Shown here: piece after piece, positions 34,885 to 44,691 of the stretch | Position numbering within the stretch: the stretch's first letter is position 1 | Layout: every line of letters begins with the position of its first letter | DNA from: Pictodentalium vernedei | Taxonomy: Eukaryota > Mollusca > Scaphopoda > Dentaliida > Dentaliidae | Assembly: GCA_031216915.1 (NCBI GenBank) | Contig: CM062296.1 | Location: 664,021,838 to 664,085,837, forward strand | Reading direction: 5' to 3' | Length of the DNA stretch: 64,000 nt | Translations under genes and position numbers: made by a program | The notes under the pieces: generated by a model | What the model saw: only the letters and a program-made list of their open reading frames with translations | Told to the model about the DNA's origin: nothing | Database searches by the model: none

Positions 34885-36270
34885 ACCTCCCCGCCAATGT
34901 GATAAGAGGCAATTACAGAGCAGGACATAGTTTTCCTCCTGTAAGCCTCATATGCATTTAGTATATACATGCCTTTCATGGCTTCTCGATTGGTGGCTTG
35001 GTCATGTTCTAACGGCGACCTCATAGGCACATCCACTGTTTAGTTGGTTTGTTTCCTGTGGTTGTTCGTTTATAAGTCATATACAAACATATGATTCTTC
35101 ATCAATAAAATTGCTATCCTTCGTGTATCTGTGTGGTTGACATGTCGGTTATCTGGGCGACATTCTCCAATGTGGCAATTAGTCCACTTTGACAAGTTTC
35201 GCTCAGAGCAGTCTGGCCTGTCTTACGACGTATGAGTTTATTACTCAGTTAACTGCATATTAACATCGTATTATTCATTCAGTTTCCTGGTTACACTTGT
35301 ATCACTCGGTCATACCGTGGTTACAGGCTGTATTCAGATGAGTAAATGCGGGATTTCGTTGCTCACGTGCATATGTGTATTATTAGGCAGACGCATTGTT
35401 GACAGACTTTATAAATTCTTGCTCTGCTTATAGAGCTCATGAGAATTTTGGGGCTATATTGGAACAGTTATGGAACTGCCAATAGGCCGTCTGTGCATAT
35501 ATTCTCATTTTTTTGCATCATTATTCGGAGTAATATATTCTTCTTCGAACACTCATTGGTTGTTACAGAACCTAGGAAACTGTGAATTATTTCGCGGACG
35601 GTCCGTGGTGGGTCTGTTAATCATAGCTCGTTCCATGTTCTAATCCAGGTTTCTATGAAGATATAGTACACATTCTCGTATATTCGAACGGTTCATTGGA
35701 GTGTTATTATTGGAATCATTTCTACACATGAACGGGCTCGCCTGTAGGTTGCCTTAGAAGCGCGTTTGCTCTTCAGATACGGTTTAATTGGTATTAAATT
35801 GGACAAGTGTATGGTCGTACACTTTGTATCTCCGGTTTTTCATCCTATCTACGTATTCCGACTCTGGTATATGTTAGAAGTGTGCTCTGTTTATTACCGG
35901 GATTGCCACCTTAGCTTCTGAAGTGGCATTAGGCACCAATATTAATAATAATTAATAACAGGGTGCTTATTAGGTGAATATATTTGGATTATTTAGTATC
36001 GCTTTGCACTGATTCCAGAGCTCTCCCCTCTTTGTTTTGAAGAATATGCCTTCAAAAAAGGGGGGGAGGGGATTTTTTCTTGTAAAATCTCCTCTGGCTT
36101 GATAAGTGTGTAACTATGAGTGAAGCTGTTTTTGTCTGTAGATTATACCTGACTCTAGATACAGCTTGTTAATTATTTATATAGGGCATATGTTTGTGGG
36201 GGTTAGTCTCTCACTCTCAAATATGCCATCCTAATTTATGGGCTTAGTCCGGACTAGCTGTAAAAATTGG
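34885..36270 (+). other. Segment U in copy 4
   Basis: Aligns with the complement of 1-735 in copy 1, and extends that segment to about 36200. DIRS 3' sequence resumes with CCAATTAGCATAAT at about 36286. There is no ORF of note. A G-run lies at about 36060. Confidence 0.65.
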
Positions 36271-36488
36271 GGGTTTGTTACACCCAATTAGCATAATCAT
36301 TCATGCTAAGAATATGGAATTACTTGGAGATGGCTCCTTATTTATGATATGTCTTCTCTATTATTGTATAGAGAGACATACATGTAATTCTTTTAAATTT
36401 ATTTTCCTTTCACCTTGGAATGCAGGCTTAGGAGCTATATTTGGTCTGCTAATTCTTAAGTCCTAGGCCCTCCACCTTTTTACAATTC

Positions 36489-36575
36489 AGCTAGTCTGGG
36501 CCATTGGTTGTCGTATAAAAATATGATAAATTTTAAGTAATTTGTATATTTTTTATACTTACCAATGGCCCAGAC
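36489..36575 (+). repeat. ICR of DIRS copy 4
   Basis: AGCTAGTCTGGGCCATTGG.. joined to ..ATACTTACCAATGGCCCAGAC, the complements of the left and right outer ends. Confidence 0.83.
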
Positions 36576-36642
36576 AGGGATGGCCCTCCCATGAGTGGGC
36601 ACTCATACCTCCCTGCTGAGTTATTATTAGTATGCTCATCTA

Positions 36643-36889
36643 CAAAGAATGATGTTGGCGCCAATTCTGATCTCTTCCTGACCACTGCGCATGCACAGAG
36701 AGTAAAAGTATGGAGGGCCAGATAGGAATTTTAATTTTCGGTATTGTATGCAAATTCGGGGAATGGAGGGGGTGGGGGGGGGGGAGGTAAAAATTTGTGT
36801 TTGCCCTTGATAATATCGAGTTTGCCCCAGCCATCTAGGCTGGGCCATTGGTAAGTATAAAAAATATACAAATTACTTAAAATTTATCA
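36643..36889 (+). repeat. Right ITR of DIRS copy 4
   Basis: Inverted relative to 29300-29500, with an extra ~26 bp at the outer end and a G-rich expansion near 36768-36785. Confidence 0.83.
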
Positions 36890-36993
36890 TTTTCATTATT
36901 TTTTTCATTTTTTGTCTCAAAAACATAGATTATGACACCTCATTGGAATGAGCTTGTCGAGCTCGTTCCAGTGAGGGGTCATAACCTATGTAT
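36890..36993. repeat. Palindrome between copies 4 and 5
   Basis: 36923-36991 is an 86% palindrome centred at about 36957 (CATTGGAATGAGCTTG facing CGAGCTCGTTCCAGTG). The sequence just outside its left arm, CATTTTTTGTCTCAAAAAC, reappears as an exact complement at 62159, beyond copies 5-8. The right arm thus appears to have been split by about 25 kb of inserted DNA. Confidence 0.65.
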
Positions 36994-37206
36994 ATTTTTA
37001 TACAACAACCAATGGCCCAGACTAGCTGGTGCTAACTCAAAAATATCCAGGCCAAACACAAATTTTGCCCCCCCCCCCCCCCAATCCCCAAAATTTGCAT
37101 GCAAAACCAAAAAAAATATGTCCTAACTTGTCCTCCATACTTTTGCAAACTGCGCGTGTGCAGTATTCAGGAAGACACCGAAATTGGCGCCAACCATCAT
37201 TCTTTG
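36994..37206 (+). repeat. Left ITR of DIRS copy 5
   Basis: Inverted relative to 54571-54799. It includes a poly-C run at 37069-37082 and TGCGCGTGTGCA, a decayed form of the ITR palindrome. Confidence 0.83.
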
Positions 37207-37949
37207 TTTGGCCCTTCTGTCATTAACAACAGACTGACATCTTGTGCTTTTAAATCTCAGTTTTAATGCTGCCAGACACAAATCAATGGTAAAATTGGTG
37301 GATCCAAGGACACATTTGGATGATGGAAGGAAGAAACAGTGGTTGGAGACGTTCAGGGCTGTAACTTTATAATTTTTACAAAAATTATTTCATGTTTCCC
37401 AATTTCGGGACATGGGCCTGACAGCATGATTCTTGGTAATGATTTTTCCACTGTTTGTTAAGTGTTCCTTCCCTATCCTTCCTTGAAGCCCCCAGTTAAA
37501 CTCCCAAGCTTTTGGGCTTGTTGTATTGAAATTTTTTTATAAATTTCTTGGGAGTTTGTTATACAGAATGTTTATTCTGTGTTTCCCCATGGTTACGTCC
37601 TCACCCTAGGGGTGTTTAGGCATTTTGGTCATGCATCATACATCCGATGTATCGTTTTTTCTTCTGCTGAAGATCTTGCTTTACATCGGATAGTTCAAAA
37701 TCTGTTACTGACTTCAGGCCTTTTTATTCAGTGCCTGGAGTCTTGTTTCTGGTTTTTCTTCTGACGTTTACATTGACAGAGCTCTATAAATATATGTAAT
37801 TTCCTATTTATTATCATGGTAGGATTGTTGTAAGATACATTAAATATTCCGGTAGTGTAGCAATTAATTTTTTGGAATTTTGTCCACACTTAGGCTCTAT
37901 CGGGATACATTTGGCTCATTGTTCCTGTCAAAATTTTTCAAAAAATTAT
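37207..37949 (+). other. 5' leader of copy 5
   Basis: Non-coding leader that aligns with those of copies 1, 3 and 4 (for example GGGACATGGGCCTGACAG, CCTCACCCTAGGGGTG, GTCCACACTTAGGCTC). It is cut at AAAAATTAT by copy 6 and continues as TTTTTGATTTAT at 45082. Confidence 0.8.
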
Positions 37950-38152
37950 ATTTTTATACTGTACCAATGACCCAGACTTAGCTGGTGCTAACTCCACAAA
38001 AACCAGGGCCAAACACAAATTTTGCCCCCCAATCCCCAAAATTTGCATCCAAAACAAAAAGAAATCATGTCCTAAAGGACCTCCATAGTACGACTCTACT
38101 GCGCATGCGCAGTGACGCAGTCGTCTCGAAATTGGCGCCAAATATCATTCTC
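37950..38152 (+). repeat. Left ITR of DIRS copy 6
   Basis: About 203 bp, inverted relative to 44851-45081. It contains the perfect palindrome ACTGCGCATGCGCAGT (38098-38113) and ATTGGCGCCAAAT (38131-38143). Confidence 0.9.
38098..38143 (+). promoter_or_regulatory. NRF1-like and E2F-like palindromes in the ITR
   Basis: TGCGCATGCGCA fits the published NRF1 consensus (YGCGCAYGCGCR), and TTGGCGCCAAA resembles an E2F/DP site (TTTSGCGCSAAA). Both recur, in the same order, in the right ITR at 44862-44907 and, more or less decayed, in every other copy. In an LTR-less element the ITR is a natural place for a promoter. Function is inferred from motif match only. Confidence 0.4.
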
Positions 38153-39039
38153 TGTTTGGCCCTTCATCAGTCAACATCTCACTGATCTTTGTGCTTGTAA
38201 ATCTCAGTTTAAAGGATGCCAGACACGTAATTCTTGGAGAAAATGTGATTCTAAGGAGGATAGAAGGAGGAGAGGAAAAAAAGAAGTGGCAAAAAATAAT
38301 CAGGGCTGTACTTAAAATTTTTTGTTGAAATTATGTTAAGTTGCCTATTTTCGAGGCAAACGCCTCTTGTTGTCATTCTTGCTAATTGTTGCACTGCTTA
38401 TTCAGTGTTTCCTCTCCCCTAACCTTCTAAAGTCCCCCCTTGCAATTCTCCCATGCTTTTGGCATATTTTTGAGAAGTTTCATTTCTAAAAATTCCCTGG
38501 GAGAGTTGCTTGGTTACAGAATGTTTTCTGTTATTTTCCCCATAGTTACGTTTTCACCCATGGGTGTATAACGTTTGTGTTCTGCATCTTCCATCTGATG
38601 TTCTGCAGATTCTCCCCTGGGAGTCTCTGTTTTGCATCAGATAGAGTGTAATTGATGACTGATTCCGGGCCAGTTTTTTCAGTGCCTGGAGTCATGTTTT
38701 CTACTGTGTTTACACTGTTTGTTTTCATTGGCAACAGCCTTTTTTGAGGGGGGCTGTTTGCCTTTGTGGTAGTTTATCTCATTATAAGATACATTTATAT
38801 TATCCGAAAGTGTCTCATTAATTATTTTATATAATTTTAAAATTTTTGACCACACTTTGCCATCGGATCCATCGGGGCTCAACGTTACTTTTCAGCAACT
38901 TGGGCTTCTCTGAAAAAATATTTTTTAAAAATTATTTTGTTTTGCAATTGTTTTTTCATTTATTAATGGATCATGTTATTATGTATCTTTGTGTCATGGG
39001 TTTTTGCGAGTAACTAGGACTTATTGTTGTTCTTTCACA
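38153..39039 (+). other. 5' leader of copy 6
   Basis: Non-coding, AT-rich, about 890 bp. It shares short blocks with copies 2 and 7 (CATCTGATGTTCTGCAG, GGGGCTCAACGTTACTTTTCAG). No convincing TATA box was singled out. Confidence 0.6.
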
Positions 39040-41142
39040 ATGAAGGGACTTTGTTCAAATTGTAATAGGAAGAAATCTTCCTCTGACTTTCATGATTATT
39101 GCATTAATTGTAGTCAGTGTTCTCGCATTAATCCCTGTCCTGTATGTGAACATTGGGATGAGAAACATTGGAAACGTGTGTCACGATATGTTGTTTCTGG
39201 AGAAAGAGCGATGCCGGCTCTTTCTCCACAAGGTCACTCTACTCTCTCAGTTTCTATTTCAGAGGAACCAGAACAGGGTGATGTTTCCATGTTATCTTCT
39301 TCAAGTGTGCGTCCGTCGTCACAAATAAATACAGAGCTAGCGGCAAAAGTGCTCATGGAGATTAGACAAATGTCGTCCGCTAGCTCGCCCGGCGTAGCGT
39401 CCATTCACCGAATGGTTCGGCAGCCGGGTTCGTCCGATGCGGTCCAAGAGGAAATTTTGGGTGATGCGAGCACTATAAAAATAATAGATGCACACCCAGT
39501 GACGGCGGATAGTGAACGAGAACGGAGGAAGCCTTTTAGTCCGGTTCCTAGCTCGTCCAGGTCCAGCCGGGCCGCGAGCGAGAGAGGCCCCTCTCTCGTA
39601 CAACAACATCTGGGACCAGATGTTGTCGTACAAAATGTGTCTTTAGCGGAGCATACGTCCGTCGCACGGGTCGCTCCGTTGTATAAGCAGTCCGCAGAGA
39701 CTGTTAAGGCTTCCTCTTCTCGTCGGCGCACATGACCGCACCTTGGCTGCGTGACCTCCGATATTTTGCCAGCTTCGCCGATGAAGGATTCTTCGGCGAC
39801 CAGGTCACACCATCCGGCAGCCAGGGATTCGAGACCGATGGACTCCGGACGTTCGCATAGGAAAAGTATGCGGGAGCCATCTGATGCGGAGCTGCCCTCG
39901 GCGAAGCAGCGAAAGACCGCTCCTCCGCAGGTCTCGACGTCGGACATTCTAGTGCAGATAGCACAGCTTATCGCAGCATCCCAGCAGCCGACAGAAACGG
40001 TGTCGGATCGAGAATTATCCGACGGCGCTGGGTCGGTACGCTCCGCCGAAGCATCGGGGGCGGACGACCGGGAACATCGGGAGGTCCGACCGGATGGTGA
40101 AAGGGATACGGATGAATTGGAGCTATCCCTTTCGGAACAACACAAAGCTGCCGTGGACTTCATCCGGCACTTTCTTCCTCAAGTTGTTCCGTCGGGCCAG
40201 ACTGCTGCGCTTCCGGACAGGAGAATTATAGCGTCATTGGACTCTGATTTTTTCGAGCGGTTCAGGGACATCGCTCCCGAGTTTCCGTCGCAGTCCAATA
40301 ATGTTGCAAGAACATTTGAATTATTGAACGACGCTATTTTTAAACTTGCTTCCAGGACGGGGAAAGCAGGCTTCTTGTCCGCAAATACTCTCAACCTGCC
40401 TTTCATTAATGCAAGGAATAAATTCGACACGGCAGGTCAGGGTATACCGAGAGTTCCTCTGCGTATGGACGACGAGGCGGAAGACTTAGAGCTATCATTA
40501 CCGTCGTCAGCTTCTATTCCAACCGCAGTGTTGGAAACAGCTATTGCGTCTAACAGAGCCAATTTAGATGCCTTATCTTACGCAGATCACCTTACTAAGG
40601 CGTTATCACTGCGTCTTCAAGGGGAAGAGTTTCAGGATATACAATCCTCCTTAAGACTTCTTTCAAGGGCAGTAGCTTATTCCACGTGTAACTCCGCCCT
40701 TTCAGTGGCAAATCTGGAGTTGGTTAGACGTGACGCAGCCCTGTCTACATCCACACTAGTGGATTCTAAGGTGAAGAACTCTCTTAGAGTCGCTTCGGTC
40801 TCAGGAGATCTTCTCTTTGACGGCAAGCTTTCCGCTATTTATGATAATATTAAAAAGAAAGCTAGTGATTCTCTGTTGTTTAGATCCGCTCCTAAAAGGT
40901 CGGATACAACAGACACGAATAAGGCGGGCACTTCTGGGTCTTATCCGCCCAAGAGAGGTTCCTATAGAGGTTCCGGTGCGTCCTCTAGCTCTTATTCGAG
41001 AGACCGTCAGGATAGTGACTCTCGTTCGGGACGTCCTTCAGGCCGGGACAATCGGTCGGACGCCCCGAGGTCGACGAGGCGAGGTGCGGGTCGTGGAAGA
41101 CGTGGTTTCTCCTACCGCAGGCCTCGCAGATCCAGGAGGTGA
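39040..41142 (+). CDS. gag-like ORF1 of copy 6, interrupted by one TGA
   Basis: Starts MKGLCSNCNRKKSSSDFHDY with seven Cys in the pattern C5-x2-C8-x12-C21-x2-C24-x2-C27-x5-C33-x2-C36, a likely metal-binding cluster. A middle part carries RGPSLVQQHLGPDVV, then LSLSEQHKAAVDFIRHF, DALSYADHLTKALSLRL and KVKNSLRVASVSGDLLFDG. The tail, from about residue 620, is rich in Ser, Arg, Gly and Tyr and ends RPRRSRR. The frame runs 701 codons but has TGA at 39733-39735, where copies 2, 3, 4 and 7 all have CGA, so a CpG-to-TpG change is the simplest cause. The second part is open from 39736 to the stop. The 3' end overlaps the RT frame. The role is presumed structural/nucleic-acid binding, by analogy with DIRS ORF1. 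Confidence 0.88.
39604..39625 (+). other. gag hairpin of copy 6
   Basis: Arms CAACATCTGG and CCAGATGTTG around GA. Immediately upstream lies GAGAGAGG/CCTCTCTC, a second perfect stem at 39581-39598. The coding sense is GPSLVQQHLGPDVV. Confidence 0.72.
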
Positions 41143-43132
41143 TGGCTTAAACCTCTATCGCGTTCCGGTTGGCGGAAGGTTGTCGAGTTTTTCTCAAGAG
41201 TGGGCGTCGATTACGGACGACCCGTGGGTGAGAGGAGTGACTTCGGAAGGTCTAAAGATATCCTTCAAACGAAAGCCTCCATTAACTCGAAGTCCAAAGT
41301 GGACTCATCTTCCGTCAAACCCTCAGAAAAGAGACGCTCTGCTATCAGAGGTGCATTCTCTTTTAATGAAGAACGCGGTAGAGGTCGTAGAAAACCAGGA
41401 ATCGCTGGGATTCTACAGCCATCTGTTTCTGGTTCCGAAACCAGACGGCTCGTTCCGTCCAGTCATAGATTTGAGCTGGATAAACAAGCTGATCGTCGCT
41501 CCGAAGTTTTATATGGAGACGATTCGATCGGTCAGAGCGAGTATTCGGGTGAACGATTATGCAACGAGCATAGATCTCAAAGATGCGTACTTTCACGTCA
41601 TGGTACATCCGACATTCCGAAAGTATCTACGCTTCGCAGTCCTAGGAGTGGTGTATCAGTTCCGGGCCATGTGCTTCGGATTGAATCTAGCACCCTGGGC
41701 TTTCACTCGGGTAATGAACTCGGTAATGATCTACTTCCGAGCTCATTCGTCTGCGGTAACGTCGGCCTACCTGGACGACATTCTTCAGAGGTACGGCAAC
41801 GAGTTAACGCTTCAGAACGATGTTCAGAATCTTCTTCTATTGCTCCGACGTCTCGGTTTCATAGTAAACGAGGAGAAGTCGGATCTGGTGCCGTCCAAGT
41901 CATTCACTCATCTGGGAATGAGCTTCGAGACGCACAACAATCTCGTTCGTCTGCCGTTAACCAGAGCGAAATTAGTCAGTTGTTACGCTCGCTATTGTCT
42001 GAATACAGACAAAGTCACGGCGAGAGAATTTATGAGACTGATAGGTCTGTGCGGAGCCGCCGCGGATCTCATTCCGATGGGACGGCTACGCACACGGCCT
42101 CTTCAAATTTTCCTGACTCAGAATTGGAGTGTGAAAATTCATTCGCTCGATGTAGACGTTCTCTTGTCAGATCAAGTGAAACAAGAGATTCAGACTTGGG
42201 CAAACATTCAGTGGTTAACTCAAGGAGTTCCGCTGCAGTTGCCGGATCCGAGTTTTACCATTATGACGGATGCCAGTCAAACAGGTTGGGGTGCATCATT
42301 AATCCCAACGGATTCGAGATGCCAGGGTCTTTGGGATCCGCAATTCCTGTGCAAGCACATAAACATCAAGGAAATGATGTCAATTTGGCTTGCGTTACGT
42401 CACTGGATGGACATTATTCACGATGCTCATGTCCAAATCCTATCCGACAATACAACAGTAGTGGCGTATATACGGAATCAGGGAGGCACTCATTCAGTTC
42501 CGTTGTTCAATCTAACGGAAAGAATCCTTCTGTTTGCGTTGGAACATCACGTTCTTCTTTCGGTCCGTCACATACCGGGTCGTCTGAATGTGCTAGCAGA
42601 CTCCCTTTCACGAAAGGGTCGCTTGTTGCCGTCGGAGTGGACTCTCAACAAACAAGTATTCAATCAGATTTGCTACCAATGGGAACGGCCAATGATAGAC
42701 TTATTTGCGACACATCTCAACAATCAGTTGCAAACGTATGTGTCCCCGTGTCCGGATCCAAGAGCATTTGCAGTAGACGCTCTGTCGATCCCTTGGGACG
42801 GAATGATAGGATATGCGTATCCTCCAGCGCCGTTAATTCAACAAGTATTGCTAAAGATAAAACAATCTCAATGCAAGATTCTGTTGGTAGCATCTCTGTC
42901 GCCACAGAGACCGTGGATAAATCTACTCAGGTGTCTGTTGTGGGACCTACCGCGGAAGCTCCCTCCACGAGAGGATCTTCTTTGGCAGGGGAAATCGCGC
43001 CAACTACATCACAACCCGCAAGGTCTCAACCTTCACGTTTTTCCGTTGTGCGGTCCTTCTTGCATGGCAAGCACTTTACAGGACGAGCAGTGGACGCGAT
43101 TTCTAACTGTAGGAGGACCTCCTCTTCGCTAA
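40817..43132 (+). CDS. RT / RNase H / methyltransferase-like protein of copy 6
   Basis: Open frame of 771 codons, the first ~108 overlapping the gag tail, so the real entry is probably near or after 41143, or by frameshift. RT motifs: LVPKPDGSFRPVIDLSW (from residue 205), SIDLKDAYFHV, and the catalytic YLDD at residues 318-321. RNase H acidic residues: D484 (MTDAS), E519 (KEMMS), D544 (LSDNTT) and D595 (LADSLS). From residue 628, DLFATHLNNQLQTYVSPCPD and YAYPPAPLIQQVLLKIKQ match the region described in DIRS elements as Dam-like N6-adenine methyltransferase. The protein makes cDNA from the element RNA. No lesion is visible. The recombinase frame overlaps it over most of its length. Confidence 0.93.
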   Translation: MTASFPLFMIILKRKLVILCCLDPLLKGRIQQTRIRRALLGLIRPREVPIEVPVRPLALIRETVRIVTLVRDVLQAGTIGRTPRGRRGEVRVVEDVVSPTAGLADPGGDGLNLYRVPVGGRLSSFSQEWASITDDPWVRGVTSEGLKISFKRKPPLTRSPKWTHLPSNPQKRDALLSEVHSLLMKNAVEVVENQESLGFYSHLFLVPKPDGSFRPVIDLSWINKLIVAPKFYMETIRSVRASIRVNDYATSIDLKDAYFHVMVHPTFRKYLRFAVLGVVYQFRAMCFGLNLAPWAFTRVMNSVMIYFRAHSSAVTSAYLDDILQRYGNELTLQNDVQNLLLLLRRLGFIVNEEKSDLVPSKSFTHLGMSFETHNNLVRLPLTRAKLVSCYARYCLNTDKVTAREFMRLIGLCGAAADLIPMGRLRTRPLQIFLTQNWSVKIHSLDVDVLLSDQVKQEIQTWANIQWLTQGVPLQLPDPSFTIMTDASQTGWGASLIPTDSRCQGLWDPQFLCKHINIKEMMSIWLALRHWMDIIHDAHVQILSDNTTVVAYIRNQGGTHSVPLFNLTERILLFALEHHVLLSVRHIPGRLNVLADSLSRKGRLLPSEWTLNKQVFNQICYQWERPMIDLFATHLNNQLQTYVSPCPDPRAFAVDALSIPWDGMIGYAYPPAPLIQQVLLKIKQSQCKILLVASLSPQRPWINLLRCLLWDLPRKLPPREDLLWQGKSRQLHHNPQGLNLHVFPLCGPSCMASTLQDEQWTRFLTVGGPPLR

Positions 43133-44088
43133 ACTATGCGGCTAAGTGGAAGGTTTTCCGTCGTTGGTGTAGGGATCATTCTGTTGATATATTTGATCCC
43201 TCTATACCAGACATTGCTAACTTTCTAGTATACTTGTTTGACGAAATCAAACTGCAACCTGTTACTATAAAGGGTTATAGATCTATGTTATCTGATACCT
43301 ATGCACATCATGATAGTTTACAAATTGGATCTAATGTCTCTTTATCGAAATTGGTTAGAAACTTTTCGATAAATAGACCCAGAACTCTTAGATTAATTCC
43401 TAAGTGGAATTTAGCTTGGGTTCTCCTTAAATTGAAGGAAAAGCCATTTGAACCTCTTGGGACAGTAGATTTCAAATTCTTATCTTATAAGACAGCTTTT
43501 CTCTTAGCTTTCTCTTCTGCCAGAAGAGTCAGTGAGCTTCATGCACTATCGGTGGATGATTCTCATTATCGTAGTGTTGGGAACACTATCACCTTCACTA
43601 CTAATGTCGGTTTTTTAGCTAAGAATCAGGCTCCTAATAAATATCCGGAACCTATTGTTATTAAGGCTCTTCCGTCTTCAGACGGGCGTAGGCCTTTACT
43701 CTGTCCTGTTAGAGCACTACGTATCTATAAACAGAGATCTCAGTTCATCAGAAAGGGACGGAAACGTTTCTTTCTGTCTTTGATGCCTAATAGAAAGGAC
43801 ATTTCAGTCCATTCTATTGCTAGATGGATTCAGTTAACTATCCGTACTGCGTATGAAGATTTATCTTCTTCTCAGCAGTCTGTGCTTAAGATTTCTGCTC
43901 ATGAAGTAAGAGCTCTTTCTACTTCCTGGGCTTATGCTAATAGTGTTGCTATTACAGATTTAATGAAGGCTGCTTATTGGTCTCAGCCATCCACATTTAC
44001 TAATTTTTATCTCAGAAATATTGAGTCCATTTCTGGAGACCTGCATTGTTTAGGTCCGTTATCTGTTGCTCAGAATGTCGTCCACTAA
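41200..44088 (+). CDS. Tyrosine recombinase of copy 6 (long frame overlapping RT)
   Basis: Open for 962 codons, and in fact free of stops from 41143, directly after and in the same frame as the gag stop. Residues 1 to about 640 overlap RT/RNase H in another frame and are Ser/Arg-rich. The recombinase fold begins about VVRSFLHGKHFTGRAVD and SLNYAAKWKVFRRWC. Catalytic residues: R776 in ARRVSELHAL, H901-x-x-R904 in AHEVRALSTSW, W927 in AAYWSQPS (the His/Trp position) and Y937 in NFYLRN. It ends LSVAQNVVH. The enzyme integrates circular element DNA by site-specific strand exchange instead of using an integrase, hence no target duplication. The true start is unknown. Confidence 0.9.
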   Translation: MGVDYGRPVGERSDFGRSKDILQTKASINSKSKVDSSSVKPSEKRRSAIRGAFSFNEERGRGRRKPGIAGILQPSVSGSETRRLVPSSHRFELDKQADRRSEVLYGDDSIGQSEYSGERLCNEHRSQRCVLSRHGTSDIPKVSTLRSPRSGVSVPGHVLRIESSTLGFHSGNELGNDLLPSSFVCGNVGLPGRHSSEVRQRVNASERCSESSSIAPTSRFHSKRGEVGSGAVQVIHSSGNELRDAQQSRSSAVNQSEISQLLRSLLSEYRQSHGERIYETDRSVRSRRGSHSDGTATHTASSNFPDSELECENSFARCRRSLVRSSETRDSDLGKHSVVNSRSSAAVAGSEFYHYDGCQSNRLGCIINPNGFEMPGSLGSAIPVQAHKHQGNDVNLACVTSLDGHYSRCSCPNPIRQYNSSGVYTESGRHSFSSVVQSNGKNPSVCVGTSRSSFGPSHTGSSECASRLPFTKGSLVAVGVDSQQTSIQSDLLPMGTANDRLICDTSQQSVANVCVPVSGSKSICSRRSVDPLGRNDRICVSSSAVNSTSIAKDKTISMQDSVGSISVATETVDKSTQVSVVGPTAEAPSTRGSSLAGEIAPTTSQPARSQPSRFSVVRSFLHGKHFTGRAVDAISNCRRTSSSLNYAAKWKVFRRWCRDHSVDIFDPSIPDIANFLVYLFDEIKLQPVTIKGYRSMLSDTYAHHDSLQIGSNVSLSKLVRNFSINRPRTLRLIPKWNLAWVLLKLKEKPFEPLGTVDFKFLSYKTAFLLAFSSARRVSELHALSVDDSHYRSVGNTITFTTNVGFLAKNQAPNKYPEPIVIKALPSSDGRRPLLCPVRALRIYKQRSQFIRKGRKRFFLSLMPNRKDISVHSIARWIQLTIRTAYEDLSSSQQSVLKISAHEVRALSTSWAYANSVAITDLMKAAYWSQPSTFTNFYLRNIESISGDLHCLGPLSVAQNVVH

Positions 44089-44691
44089 ACAGTTGCAACT
44101 ATAGTTATGCAGGCTTTCTGTTCCGGCAGTGACTCCGTCCGACTGCCCTCTTTGCTCTGGGCTATTTGACCCAGGGCAAGGGGAAGGGGGGGGGGGGGGG
44201 CGGGTGTTCCCTTAGGTCACCTGCTTTATAGTGAAAAGCAAGGGAATGCCTCCTCCAAGACAGTATTTCTGAGTCGCTTCCGGGATGGTTTTAAAGTGTA
44301 ATATTAATGTTTAATTTCATTCATGTCTTATTTTTAAAGTGTAGCTCGGTGTGAAGCATTTGTATATGTCAAGTGTCAAACGGGCTTTAATATACAATAC
44401 TCGGACACTTTTAAATGATTATAAAGAGTCTCAATTCTCTGGACTACTTTATTTATTGGCTTGCTTTAAAAATAATTAGTATAAGGGTTATACTGGATGT
44501 TAATAGAGAACATGAATGTTATTGTGCTCAATTATTAAGGGTAGTGTATCTTTCTAATTTAAATATTAAATAAGAAAGATACATGTAAAGCCTAATACTC
44601 CTTTTCTCCTTAAGGGGTTACCTCTTTATTTTATAATTGAGCTTATTGGATTTTCCTCTATGTCCTAGGCCCTCCAGCCTGTTTACTATTC
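44089..44691 (+). other. 3' region of copy 6 with poly-G tract
   Basis: Non-coding. CTGGGCTATTTGACCCAGGG is followed by G-runs at 44181-44200. A GTGTAGCTCGGTGTGAAGCATTTG block shared with family II lies near 44338. Confidence 0.75.

Larger units (their letters stand above)
29300..36889 (+). mobile_element. DIRS copy 4 (family II), rearranged
   Basis: The left end ATTTTTATACAAC is at 29300 and the right end AATTTATCA at 36889. The order is left ITR, 5' region with a foreign insertion, decayed gag, a duplicated fragment of the RT N-terminus, then about 2.6 kb of non-DIRS sequence (including segment U) where RT core, RNase H and recombinase should be, then the normal 3' region, ICR and right ITR. 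It cannot code for any DIRS protein. Confidence 0.85.

Noticed and set aside
38989..39039. Start of gag at an upstream in-frame TTG in copy 6
   Set aside because: The ATG at 39040 is followed by the Cys cluster shared with copies 4 and 5, whose starts align there; upstream sequence is not conserved as protein.
39733..39735. Programmed TGA readthrough in gag of copy 6
   Set aside because: The TGA is followed by C, a context that can be leaky, but all other copies with this site have CGA, so a CpG mutation is more likely than recoding.
39405..40163. A 252-codon open stretch on the minus strand in copy 6 gag
   Set aside because: It is the antisense shadow of the gag frame; composition follows the complementary coding strand and no motif is recognisable.
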